Part shown: positions 1 to 14,100 of the stretch, piece by piece | Layout of the letters: the number at the start of each line of letters is the position of its first letter | Numbering within the stretch: position 1 is the stretch's first letter | Source of the DNA: Liolophura sinensis | Taxonomy: Eukaryota > Mollusca > Polyplacophora > Chitonida > Chitonidae | Assembly (NCBI RefSeq): GCF_032854445.1 | Contig: NC_088303.1 | Span: 18,359,501-18,423,500 of the forward strand | DNA length: 64,000 bases | Direction of reading: 5' to 3' | Made by a program: the position numbers and the translations under genes | The notes under the pieces: generated by a model | The model's database searches: none | What the model was told of the DNA's origin: nothing | The model's input: only the letters and a program-made list of their open reading frames with translations

Positions 1-103
1 TTTTTCCGGTATATATAACCGGTACTGAAAAGTGTTACAAAAATATATTTATACATAGAATTAGGCCCTATATCTTTTTATGCACACATTTTTATTTATT
101 ATT

Positions 104-306
104 TCATTGGTGTTTTACGCCGTACTCAATAATATTTCCCTTGTACGACGGCGGCCAGCATTATGGTGGGAGGAAATCGGGCAGACTCCCGGGGAAACCC
201 ATGATCATCCGCAGGTTGCTGCAGACCTCCCCACATACGGCCAGAAAGGAAGCCAGCATGCGCTGGGCTTGGTGAGAGGCTCCTGTGTCTTTCAACGCCG
301 CGCCAC
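104..306 (-). repeat. SINE family A copy, head truncated
   Basis: Copy of the most common dispersed repeat here. Read on the plus strand it begins with the tail-side motif TTGGTGTTTTACGCCGTACT and continues through CGGCGGCCAGCATTATGG. The element lies on the minus strand. Compared with the full copies at 9362-9611 and 44740-45006, the tRNA-like head is missing after about position 290. Confidence 0.75.
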
Positions 307-623
307 ATTTTATTAGATCTATGTTACAGCACTTCTATCCATTGCTTTGGACGAATACTGACACTTTTAACCTATAGGCCTATATCATGTGTTACATGCA
401 TGTGGATATACATATGGTTAAAAGTAATAGGAGGTCCCGAATGTTCCATGCAGTACCCCGGCTGGCCGACTGATTGTTTACACTAAACACCAAGGGGCCT
501 TTTAAAAATAAGTACAGAGCCTATGGTTAGACTTATGTGAAGGCAGACACCTGTAAGGAAAGGCCTTAGCGTAACAAACAAAATGTTAAAGTTGTAAACA
601 CAGGTGTAGGTTAACACACTGAC

Positions 624-625
<2 letters not shown>

Positions 626-684
<59 letters not shown>
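626..684. repeat. (TA)n microsatellite
   Basis: About 29 uninterrupted TA units. Simple repeat with no other content. Confidence 0.95.
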
Positions 685-685
<1 letters not shown>

Positions 686-699
686 CACAAATTCCATTA

Positions 700-2030
700 T
701 TTCATCTTAAAGATTCTATTAGACTAACGGAATATTATGTTGAATGTGACAGAATATTGTGTTATAATAACAGAATACATTCTAGCATCACTCAGAAAAC
801 AGTTTTTCTGTTAAAATTAACAGATTAAGAGTCTACTTTGTCGAAGAACATCCAAGCGTAATGTATAATGATACATAAAGGTGGGTTTCTGATGTTCTAC
901 TCAAGTGTATATACTACCCAGTTAAGGGTGTTACAGAATTCTGTATTGCTGTCAAGAAGTTACTAAAGTTACGTTGAACGAATAACCGTCAAATTTTAGT
1001 GTTAAAACTAAAAAACATATAGTATTTTCTCTCCATATATGTATGAAAGCACTGTATAATGCACACGTTACTTTTACTTGAAAATCAGACGTTTCTTTCT
1101 GACGCAATGATCATAGCGACAAGCCAAAGTGTTTAAACAGTGTAGAGTAAGGAGTGAATTACATGCATGATAACACAACTAAAAACTCATCTAAGGGGAG
1201 TAATCTCTGCATCAGTTTAAAAAAATTGTTATTGTGTTGCAGGATTGTCTCCCTTTACACCTTTACAAATATTTATCAAGCGCAATGGACCTAATTGAAA
1301 TTTAGCACGAAGACGACCCCCCCACAGACCTTGATAAATAGATATGTGCCTTATATAAATATAATAAAATATTGTCGACAGAACAATGTCACTACATTAC
1401 ACTATAAATAGTTACACAACATAGCTTTATACTAATCAGCTAGGAGCTTTATCTTCATCGTGTTTGAATTAGATCGCCATGAACTGTGGATATAGCCTAC
1501 ATGTACGCAAAGATGTAATCAAAGGGTAGCTGAGATATATATTTTCATTATCGGCAACTGATTTACTAGCATTGTACATGATTTAGATGCTGATTTCATT
1601 CGTTCATCTGGAACATTCCTTGTGTATCGCCAAACTGGTTTAAAACTTTTGACTGCTTCTCTTTACATAAATCTATTCCCAATTTGGCACTTTCCTAGTT
1701 CTTTGGCGGTTTGTATTGAACGTCGTTTTGGGAATTGGTCTTGCGATTATTTACAATGAACGTCCATTTTGGTTGGCGGTTGGCTGAATTAATATGATAG
1801 GTGTGCTATATTTAACGGAATAATCTGCTGGAACAACAGACGACCGATACCATACATTCCAGCATCACTCAAACAACAGACTGTCCTGTTAATTTTAACA
1901 GATTATTTTTTTGAGAGTACATAAATGTATATTCTCACCATTGAATTATTACAATTAAAGATACTCATGACGTTAAGATTTTATGAATGGTCCTCTGTTA
2001 TTGAAGTTCTGCGTTATATTGCTGTGTAAT
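700..2030. other. AT-rich stretch without a recognisable gene
   Basis: No exon-like open frame or domain is visible. Two related repeat fragments occur, near 745-835 and 1850-1910, sharing AGCATCACTC and a TTAACAGATTA tail, so part of this stretch is old dispersed repeat. Confidence 0.6.
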
Positions 2031-2534
2031 ATACAGGCTTCTCGAATTGTTAGAAAAGGATGTCCAACATCGCAATACCGTTCAACTCCAAAAGTTCCAG
2101 TATATTTCGCAACAATTCGTGGACACAAGCTCATCGCGTCGACGTAAGCCTGTATCGATGTGCATCGGCAATCGTTCAGTACAACGCCAAGGCTCTGTGT
2201 ACGACGTCACTCGCTCGTTCCTCAGTATGTATCATAGGGGCTTACAGCTTAGAGAGGTGAAGTGAGGGTAACTGAACCAGTATAGCGAAGTCGTGTCGGA
2301 ACTTGACGAACGACGTAACGTTGACGACGCATCTTCATTCGGGAATTTCCGACGTTGTTTGTTGATTGTTACGTCGACTCGTATCCAGGGCGCCAGTGTT
2401 CTTCAACAGCAGAGACAACACCCAAACAAAGCAATAGCCTAGCCATTTCGATCGCAGCAAACCGCCAAACACTGGGGACAGGATGGACGACAGGGTCGGT
2501 TTATCCCAATGGGGAGGAGAGCCTCGACCCCCCG

Positions 2535-5282
<2,748 letters not shown>

Positions 5283-5538
5283 ACAGACCACGGGCAGCCA
5301 GAACATACTTATGCAATCTATTAGATAATTGTTTATACCTGAACATACTAACTGAACTCAAACGGCAGCAAGAAATGTAACATTATGTAACAATGCATTT
5401 TCTAGGATGTTTATTTTTTTTTTACAATTTGTAGAATGTTTTACGTCCGTTTAAATCTAAAGGGTAACATCTCTACAAACATTTACTATATCTGTACTTT
5501 TTGAATATTTTTTCTGCCAGAATCTGTTGATTCAAAAG

Positions 5539-5544
5539 AATAAA
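5539..5544 (+). promoter_or_regulatory. Polyadenylation signal of the speriolin-like gene
   Basis: AATAAA lies 257 bp after the TAG stop in an AT-rich 3' region with no other gene nearby. It is the first canonical signal downstream of the stop that I see. The cleavage site is not determined. Confidence 0.5.
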
Positions 5545-5549
5545 TGCAA

Positions 5550-7310
5550 TTCTAATGATTTAAATGTATTTTTCGAGCTTTTTTCATATATGCATTTATC
5601 TTTTCTGAAGTCTATGTAGAGACTGCATGACTGCAGTGAGCCCCATAGAAACACACCACTAATTGTCTTTGACCAATGAGCAACGCACATCACTGGCGAA
5701 GCTGGATGCCAATACGCAACCTCAGTGGTTATGCTGGATTCCAACACGCAACCTTAATGGTTAAGTATATTTGGTCTGGTGTTGACTTCTTTTTTAAGCT
5801 GGAGGTTGAAGCAACTGGTTAAGGCGGATTCAAACACGCGACCTCACTGGTTATAAAACTGCATGGAACACAACATGCTACATCGCTTGTTAAATCTTAA
5901 AAAAATAAAACAGAAAAAAATGAAGAAAACGTCAGAGAAAATGCCACCAATAACTATATTCAAAACTACATCGATCTATACAAAAAGAACTTAATTAAGC
6001 ATGCCCCCCACCCCACCCGGTTTTCACTGTAGCGATTTTGTACACATGCGATTAATGTTCGTCTGTTTCAGAATGGTGTGAAATGCGATTCGTTGTGAAC
6101 TGTGACCCTCTGGCTAATGAAAGAATACAAAATGGTTGGAACACAAGCATTTTAATGGTTTTTATATGAAACAATGGCTTTACAAGTATTGTTCTGGAGT
6201 AAGCAGTGTTGAAGCAGTAATTGAAATTGCTCAATAAAAACATCATTTGGTATCTCTTAAAGCGTGTTAGGTCAATATCGGGTGTATCCGCAGAGTGCTT
6301 GGATGACAGCATGATCCATTCTCCTCATACCACCTGTCAGCCTCCTGATACTCTGACGGGGAAGTTGCTGCTATTCCTCGAGCAAGCTGGGATTAAGATA
6401 GACTTAGTCTCTTAATCCCAGGTGCGAGGCATCTCACAACTGGGCCAGATGGTCGTCGTGTGCAAGAAAGAGATCCACCTGTACATGTTAAAACTTCCAG
6501 ATGTCTTCTGACATGCATCAATCCATCTGAGTGGACAATCCAATGTTCAGTTTTTATCCGGGGTTTCTCTTCGATCATCAACTCACCAAAGTTGCTGAAT
6601 TTAGAAATATGGCCGAACTGATCGACTTCTTGGACTGGAATACCTCTCCTTGGTGTAGAAGACATGTTCAGTGAACTTCAGTTAAATGACTGACACGGTA
6701 TTGATTTGCAGTTATGCAGACTACGATGTAACTTCAGTTCTGACCTACAGATCGTTGGGAATTCCGAGTACTTTAAAATACATTATCGATAGAAAGGAAG
6801 ATCTTTGGTTTACTATATTAATAATTCGCTTTCCCTCTAACATATTGTGTACATGTACGATCCACGATCGAACGTTGCATTGTGGGAATCTTTGTGCTGC
6901 CTTATTTGCTTGTTTTCTCGACGGGTGGACAGTATAGACCAGTCACGGATTTCTCCTCATTCTTTTAATTTAGACTTAGGCCCAAGGTGTTAAGTCAAAT
7001 GCAATTCATTTTTGGATTTAGCTGAACCATGGAGGTAGTCCTATATATACCCCCATGGCTGAATCAGTTTAAAAAGTCTGAATTTCTATCGGCACTATGT
7101 CCCTTTTTGAGGACCAAATACAATTGAGTCAAAAGTGAAAGATACACAAAGTAGTTCTAACAGAAATTTCCAAATTTCATACATGTACTGTCCACCTGTT
7201 ATCTTTCACACAAAGCCCAGCGGTGGCCTCAATTACGACAGAAGCCTCACTGGACTCACTGGTCATTGGTCAGCAACGAACCTAATGTGGTTATATTTGA
7301 TTTATTTCAT
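5550..7310. other. Intergenic stretch, no gene recognised
   Basis: Short imperfect repeats around GGATTCCAACACGCAACCT occur near 5700-5860. Short open frames on both strands lack domain or splice support. Confidence 0.5.
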
Positions 7311-7311
7311 T

Positions 7312-7462
7312 TGATTGGTGTTTTACGCCTCACTTAAGAATATTTCAATTATAAGGTGCTGCCAGCATTAATGTGGGAGGAAACCGAGCAGAGCCCGGGG
7401 TAAACCCACGATCATCCGCAGGTTGCTGGAACACTTTCGCTGTTATACGGCCGGAGAGGAAC
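7312..7462 (-). repeat. SINE family A fragment
   Basis: Contains TTGGTGTTTTACGCC followed by the GCCAGCATTAATGTGGGAGG and CCGCAGGTTGCTGG blocks, more diverged than other copies and lacking the tRNA-like head. Confidence 0.7.
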
Positions 7463-7839
7463 AATCGGTGATAGTTAGATATACATATATAACTGTGGAA
7501 AGGCCTCTGTATAGCGGTATGACCGACCCTGGTTATAAAATTCCTATATGTATGACACTTATTGAGCGTATTTTAAAAAACAGCCGTACTTTTACGTCTT
7601 AATGCCACAGATATATAGATTCGCAAAACTTCGACGCCAAGCTGAGGATGACGCATGTCTAAATGAGTCATTGTAGTAAAAGTTCAAAAGCATGTCTAAA
7701 CAGAGCGAATGATCTATTGGTTATTTTCGCTACGTTTTTGTGAAGGTGGAATGTACCTGGACCCTGACGGACACGAGTCGTGTATGTCTTTAAAATGTAC
7801 GAGTTTCCATAGTAGTCACTAAGCCTACTGCGTCTCGGC

Positions 7840-8560
7840 TGAGTCTACGATTATCAACTGAGTATCAGCCTAGCCTACGGTTATCAACTGAATATCAACT
7901 TAGCCTACCGTCTACGGTATCAACTAAGTCTACGCTTATCAACTCCGCATCAACCGCTAAGCCAACGGTTATCACCTAAATATCAACTGAGTCTATGATT
8001 ATCAGCTGAGTATGAACTGAGCCTACGGTTATCAACTCAGCATCAACAGTTGAACCTACATGTACATGTACGATTGTCAGCTGGATATCAAATGCGTCAA
8101 CGATTATCAACTGAGTATCAGATCAGCCCACGAATATCAACTGAGTATCAGTTGAGCTTACGATTATCACCTGAGTATCAGTTGAGCCTACGATTATCAC
8201 CTGAGTATCAGTTGAGCCTACGATTATCACCTGAGTGATTATATCAGCTGAGTATAAACAGAGCCAACGGTTATCAACGGTGTCAGATGAGTCAACGATT
8301 ATTAACTTAGTATCAGTTGAGTATCATTTAAGCCTATGATAATCAACTGAACCAATGATTATCAACTGAGTTTCAGATATGCCTACGATTATATCAACTG
8401 AGCCCACGATTATCAATTGAGTATCGGACGAGCCTACGATAAGCTGAGGATAACCGAGTAGGACTATTAACTGAACCCCCGATTCTCATCTAAGTATCAG
8501 CTGCGCTAATGATTATATAAACTATGTGAGTATCAACTGAGGTGTATATACTAGAAACCA
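7840..8560. repeat. About 30-bp degenerate minisatellite
   Basis: Repeated core TACGATTATCAACTGAGTAT alternating with CAGTTGAGCC. Roughly 20 units, best conserved at 8100-8235. The short plus-strand open frame there only reads the repeat. Confidence 0.85.
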
Positions 8561-8569
8561 TTCTTCTGT

Positions 8570-9340
8570 GGTCAAAAATCAAATTAAAACACGAGAGAAA
8601 CACACACCCATGCACGAGGCAAATTATAATGATGATTCAATGACATCAATGTTATTGCATCACGAGTGTGTAGGCCACTTGCACGTGACCACCATGTGGC
8701 TGTTAGGCCTTAACCTTTCCTCAACACGAGAACGTGCCATTGCTGACAAATTAGTTCCAGGCATGTGCAGTTCAGTCCTCACAAATACATGTTTTTTTAC
8801 GTCTGACGCAAGGCTTTTTTTGTAGGCTTCCAAACTAAAAGTTTCTAAGATCTGTTGTGCTCGTATAGAAAACTAACTCCGTCGATTCTTACACATATAG
8901 CCTTTATAAATGTATAAGGAAGAAAAGTGATATGGAATATGATATCTATAAATACGATGGCAGTGACAACATTAAGTCACATGCACTTCATCATGTGTAT
9001 AGATGTGATGATGAGATTTATTAGGGTCAAATCACTGAAATCGTTCCAAACGTCTGCATGGCCGAGCCCGGAATGTGTTCACAAAATTGTCTTTCATGCA
9101 CCGAGCATGCTTCACGTCGGATTCTACGCATGCAGCTGTTACGGCTTATAACTTACAATGACTTCATGGGCAAACTGTTTATAATGTTAACCAAATATTG
9201 TTCAAATAACTATTTCTGCACCAGGCGTTAAAATGGTTGAAAAGAAATGGCATTCGTATAGGCCTTTAAATAATAAATTATTGTATAATTTGGCATTGAA
9301 AATTATGAACCCTTGGTCCAAACCGTGTGCTGTTAGATCT
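8570..9340. other. Intergenic stretch, no gene recognised
   Basis: Two open frames of 75-85 codons are visible, but neither has domain character, splice sites or a recognisable start context. I see nothing else. Confidence 0.4.
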
Positions 9341-9361
9341 AAGCTGAATCAGTACTTTTGA

Positions 9362-9611
9362 TTTTTTTTTTGATTGGTGTTTTACGCCGTACTCAAGAAT
9401 ATTTCACTTATACCACGGCGGCCAGCATTATGGTGGGTGGAAAACCGGGCAGAGCCCGGGGGAAACCCACGACCATCCGCGGGTTGCTGTCAGGCCTTCC
9501 CACTTACGGCCGGAGAGGAAGCCAGCATGAGCTGGACTTGAACTCACAGCGACCGCATCCTGGGTCATTACGCTGCGCTAGCGCGCTAACCGACTGAGCC
9601 ACGGAGGCCCC
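9362..9611 (-). repeat. Full-length tRNA-derived SINE (family A) with target-site duplication
   Basis: On the minus strand the element starts with a tRNA-like head: an A-box (TGGCTCAGTCGG) and a B-box (GTTCAAGTCC), then the body, and ends in an A-rich tail seen on the plus strand as a T run at 9362-9371. It is flanked by a perfect 12-bp direct repeat, CAGTACTTTTGA, at 9350-9361 and 9612-9623. This is the signature of target-primed retroposition. Confidence 0.9.
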
Positions 9612-9837
9612 CAGTACTTTTGAACCTAATTACTTACACTGTATAATTTTAGCTATGAAAATTAAAAGATTTATGGTAGACTAACTCCATTATAGTATTG
9701 CAGTGTACAAATTAACATACAAACGGAAATACAAAGTTGAAGATGTATACATAAATAACGATCATCGATATACGTATATATAATGTCACAATTTATTAAA
9801 ATAACAATAAAATAACAATAAAATATCATTTCATGGC

Positions 9838-9983
9838 GGGGGGGGGGGGGGGAGGCTATGCTTAGGTCGCCCACTTTAATGAGATGTGCGGATAAATTGA
9901 CCAATGTTTATTACACACCAACCATAGTAAACAGCCCCCGGAACACACACGCTTAATAAGAGAAAGGGGGGGGGGGGGGGGGG
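9838..9983. repeat. Two poly-G tracts
   Basis: G runs at 9838-9852 and 9966-9983 flank about 110 bp of unremarkable sequence. Run lengths are likely to be imprecise in the assembly. Confidence 0.85.
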
Positions 9984-10172
9984 TGTTAGTGAGGTACAAA
10001 TGCAGACGATCGAAACGACTTGTAGGCTCCGAAGCTCTGACTTTCCAGGCGTTCGGCGAGAGGTTTTAAAGGCATTTTAAGCCGGTAAACGAATGTACAC
10101 AGAGAAGTACGGGGCCTTTAACTTAAAAACAATTTTGTAGATGGAACTCGAGCAACCTTCGTTTGAACAGGG

Positions 10173-10518
10173 GTGAGTGAGTTCTTGGGGTTTTACGTCG
10201 TGCTCAACAATTTTTCAGTCATATGACGACGAAGAAATCCTTAGGGTGTATATAATGTACCTCCTTGTTGCAGGACGGATTTCCACCGCTCTTTTATCTC
10301 CTGCTGCTTCAATGAGACAACTTACCGAAGGCAAGTAAGCCGCCCGCCCGAACCATTATACTGATACGGGTCAACCAGTCGTTGCACTATCCCCTTCATG
10401 ATGAAGGGCAAACGAGGAAGTTACAACTTCCTCTTTTAAAGTATTAGGTGGGACTCGACCCTGGATCTACTTCTCCCGAAGCGGACGCTCTACCAACTGT
10501 ACTATCCGGGCCGGTCGC
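10173..10518 (-). repeat. Full-length tRNA-derived SINE (family B)
   Basis: The minus-strand head reads as tRNA-like: ACAGTTGGTAGAGCG (A-box region) and GGTCGAGTCCCACC (B-box region). The body ends in a tail domain with CATATGAC and ACGTAAAACCCC. Near-perfect 10-bp flanking repeats, TTGAACAGGG (10163-10172) and TTGAAAAGGG (10519-10528), look like a target-site duplication. It is a different family from SINE A. Confidence 0.8.
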
Positions 10519-10529
10519 TTGAAAAGGGA

Positions 10530-11040
10530 GGGGGGCATCCGCAAAATCACACAAGGGAATTCAAAGGCCCCTATCAAGTATTATGATAAAAACATATGCT
10601 GGCCCTCCACGTTTTAAAGTGCGGGAAGTACAGCAGAAGCTTCACCAAACCTAACGCCAGCTGAACAATCTCGAACAGTGACAACATTGTGTTTCACGGG
10701 TCGTCGTCTGCTAGCTTCTGCCCGCAGGCTAGTGATGTGCGCCGTGTGGGCGATGTCGAAATTGAGGTCCCCCAGTGTAAAGATTAAATGCCACTAACAA
10801 TTAGTGCATATTGCATTAATGATCCTAATATTAAATGAATAGTTTGACGATATCTGTTTGTGTAAAATATGAGATTATGTATTTGCAGCTCTTCGGCGGA
10901 AATGGCCGATGATCGACTTTACGGGTCTCAATAAATATACGCGCGGCAACAGTCACATGCGGATGAGTTTGAGGTGTCACGACTAGCTTTCAATTTCCAC
11001 ACAATTAAACCGCAAAGTATCGCGTGACAAGTCATGTGCC
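10530..11040. other. Upstream flank of the BPI-family gene
   Basis: No exon seen. A TATA-like GATAAAAGATA lies at 11055-11065, about 55-60 bp before the BPI-family start codon, and may be the core promoter. This is a weak inference from one motif. Confidence 0.3.
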
Positions 11041-11116
11041 CAGTTTGCATGTGTAGATAAAAGATACGGGAAGCTCAAGACAACTGCATACAGATTTGAC
11101 TACGTATACAGAGAAC

Positions 11117-14100
11117 ATGGAACGTGTCGTTGCAACTGCGTTGTTTTCTATCTTGACCGTTATATTCCTGCAAACAGCCGTGGCTGCCAAACCTGGAGCT
11201 GACATTCGAGTGACCAGGAAAGGACTTGCCTACGGTGAGTGCATGGACGCAACCAGTAGGCAATCCAGTATGCTAATGTAAATTCACTGAAAAAAAAAAC
11301 AACAAAAAACAGAAAAAAAAAAACAAAAACAGAATAAGGAATTCAGTATACGCGATTGCTCCTGTGGGATGTGTTGATTTCTGCATTAATATACAGCTGT
11401 GCGCATTCATTTTGCAGAAATTTTAAGTTAACTTACAAGCATAATGGCTGTATGCACCATCATAGAAGTGAAATATTCCGTATGTCGTATAAAACACTTA
11501 CATAAATCCGTTCAGTAAATGAATAAAGAAACCCTCACTTCTCATTCATCCAAAATGAACCAGCCATATGCAGTAAATGTCAGGCATCCACCATTAAATG
11601 TTGAGAGGAGAAACTCAGTCTAAGCTCTTGCTAGATCGGCTTTAAGTGAGGAACTGTGCCATAAACCAGGCAGACGGGGGTAGTTTACTCAGGGCTACAC
11701 ATAATTAATCCTGATGACTCATAAGATTTAGTTGTAAATACATCATTGAAAAAAAACAGTCAAATGAATCTACATGTATAAATAAATAAATTCCTGCTTG
11801 CTCCATTTCTTTTGACAAGACCTTAATTTTTAACCCAGTGTGTACAAAATGTATGAAAATGTATGAACATGGGTGCCAATAAGAGATTCTTTTGACATTT
11901 GAATATTTTTCTTCAGCTGGTGAGATTGGTGCTAAAGCCTTGAGAAAGCAAATTGTGACAACAAATATTCCCAATTATGCTGGATCTGGCCATTTTATCA
12001 AGTACAACTTCTCACAGTAAGTGATGTAATTCTGTCATTGTAACAGTGCATATGTACTTGTGTGTCAGAGTAGGTTAATCTGACCAACCTGACAATACAA
12101 TCTCTGAGGTAGTTGGTTAGGTTATATCTCACATTATTTTTTAGAAGGTTTTGTTTTTGGTATGTACAACATTTCACAGTGAGATGATTAGGATTATCAT
12201 TAAGTACAACATTTCACAATGAGATGATTAGGATTGATCATTAAGTATAACATTTCACAGTGAGATTATTAGGATTATCATTAAGTACAACATCTCACAG
12301 TCAGAGGATTAGGATTTATCATTCAGTACCACATTTCACAGTGGGATGATCAAGATTTATCATTAAGTACCACATTTCACAGTGAGATGATTAGGATTGA
12401 TCATTAAGTACAACATTTCACAATGAGATGATTAGGATTGATCATTAAGTATAACATTTCACATTGGGATGATTAGGATTGATCATTAAGTACAACATTT
12501 CACAGTCAGAGGATTAGGATTTATCATCAAGTACCACATTTCACAGTGGGATGATCAAGATTTATCATTAAGTACAACATTTCACAGTCAGTTGATTAAG
12601 ATTATCATAAATTACAACATTTCACGGTAAGATGATTAGGATTTATCATTAATTACAACATTTCTCAGTGAGTTGATTAGGATTTGTCATTAAGTGCAAC
12701 ATTTCACAGTTGGATGATTAGGATTTATTATTAAGTACAACATTTCACAGTGGAATGATAAGAATTTATTATTAAGTACAACATTTCACAGTGAGATGAT
12801 TAGGATTTATTATTAATTACAACATTTCATAGTGAGTTGATTAGGATTTATTATTAAGTACAACATTTCATACTGAGTTGATTAGAATTTGTCATTAAGT
12901 ACAACATTTCACAGTGAGTTGATTAGGATTTGTCATTAAGTACAACATTTCATAGTGAGTTGATTAAGATTTATTATTAAGTACAACATTTCATAGTGGG
13001 TTGATTAGGATTTGTCATTAAATGCAACTTTTCACAGTTGGATGATTAGGATTTATCATTAAGTACAACATTTCACAGTGGAATGATTAGAATTTATTAT
13101 TAAGTACAACATTTCACAGTGAGATGATAAGGATTTATTATTAATTACAACATTTCATAGTGAGTTGATTAGGATTTATTATTAAGTACAACATTTCATA
13201 GTGAGTTGATTAGGATTTGTCATTACATGCAACATTTCACAGTTGGATGATTAGGATTTATCATTAAGTACAACATTTCACTGGATTTGTCCATTACATG
13301 CAACATTTTCACAGTTGGATGATTAGGATTTATCATTAAGTACAACATTTCACATTGAGATGATTAGGATTTGTCATTAAGTACAACATTTCACAGTGAG
13401 ACGATTAGGATTTGTCATTAAGTACAGCATGTTCACAGTGAGGATGATTAGGATTTATCCATTAAAAGTTCAACATTTCACAGTGGAATGATAAGAATTT
13501 ATCATTAAGTGCAACATTTCACAGTTGGGATAATTAGGATTTGTCATTAAATACAACATTTCACAGTGAGATGAATAGCATTATCATTAAGTACAACATT
13601 TCACAGTGAGGACATTAGGATTTGTTATTAAGTACCACACATTTCACAGTGAGACGATTAGGATCTATCATTAAGTGCAACATTTCACAGTGGGATGATT
13701 AGGATTGATCATTACGTATAACAATTCACAGTGAGATGATTAGGATTGATCATTACGTATAACATTTCACAGTGAGGATGATTAGGATTGATCATTACGT
13801 ATAACAATTCACAGTGAGATGATTAGGATTGATCATTACGTATAACATTTCACAGTGAGATGATTACGATTGGGTCATTAAGTACAACATTTCACAGTCA
13901 GTTTGATTAGATTTTGTCATTTAGTACAACATTTTCTGAGTTGGTCTGGTTTTATTGATAAGAGTGATTCTGTGAAGACCACAAACCCAGGACCTAACAG
14001 ATATTTTTGTGAGGAGACTTAATATTAGGTAGGCCTACCAGGACTGATGCATTTATCTTCTGTTTTCTTCACCCCATGCACATCATTGCTGTCGTATAAG

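Noticed and set aside
2355-2534. Speriolin-like start upstream of 2535
   Set aside because: The frame is open to 2355 but begins with TTG; the first in-frame ATG is at 2535, just before the conserved coiled coil.
9362-9611. Functional tRNA gene on the minus strand
   Set aside because: A- and B-boxes are present but the acceptor and anticodon arms do not form and the body and A-tail are SINE; same for 10173-10518 and 44740-45006.
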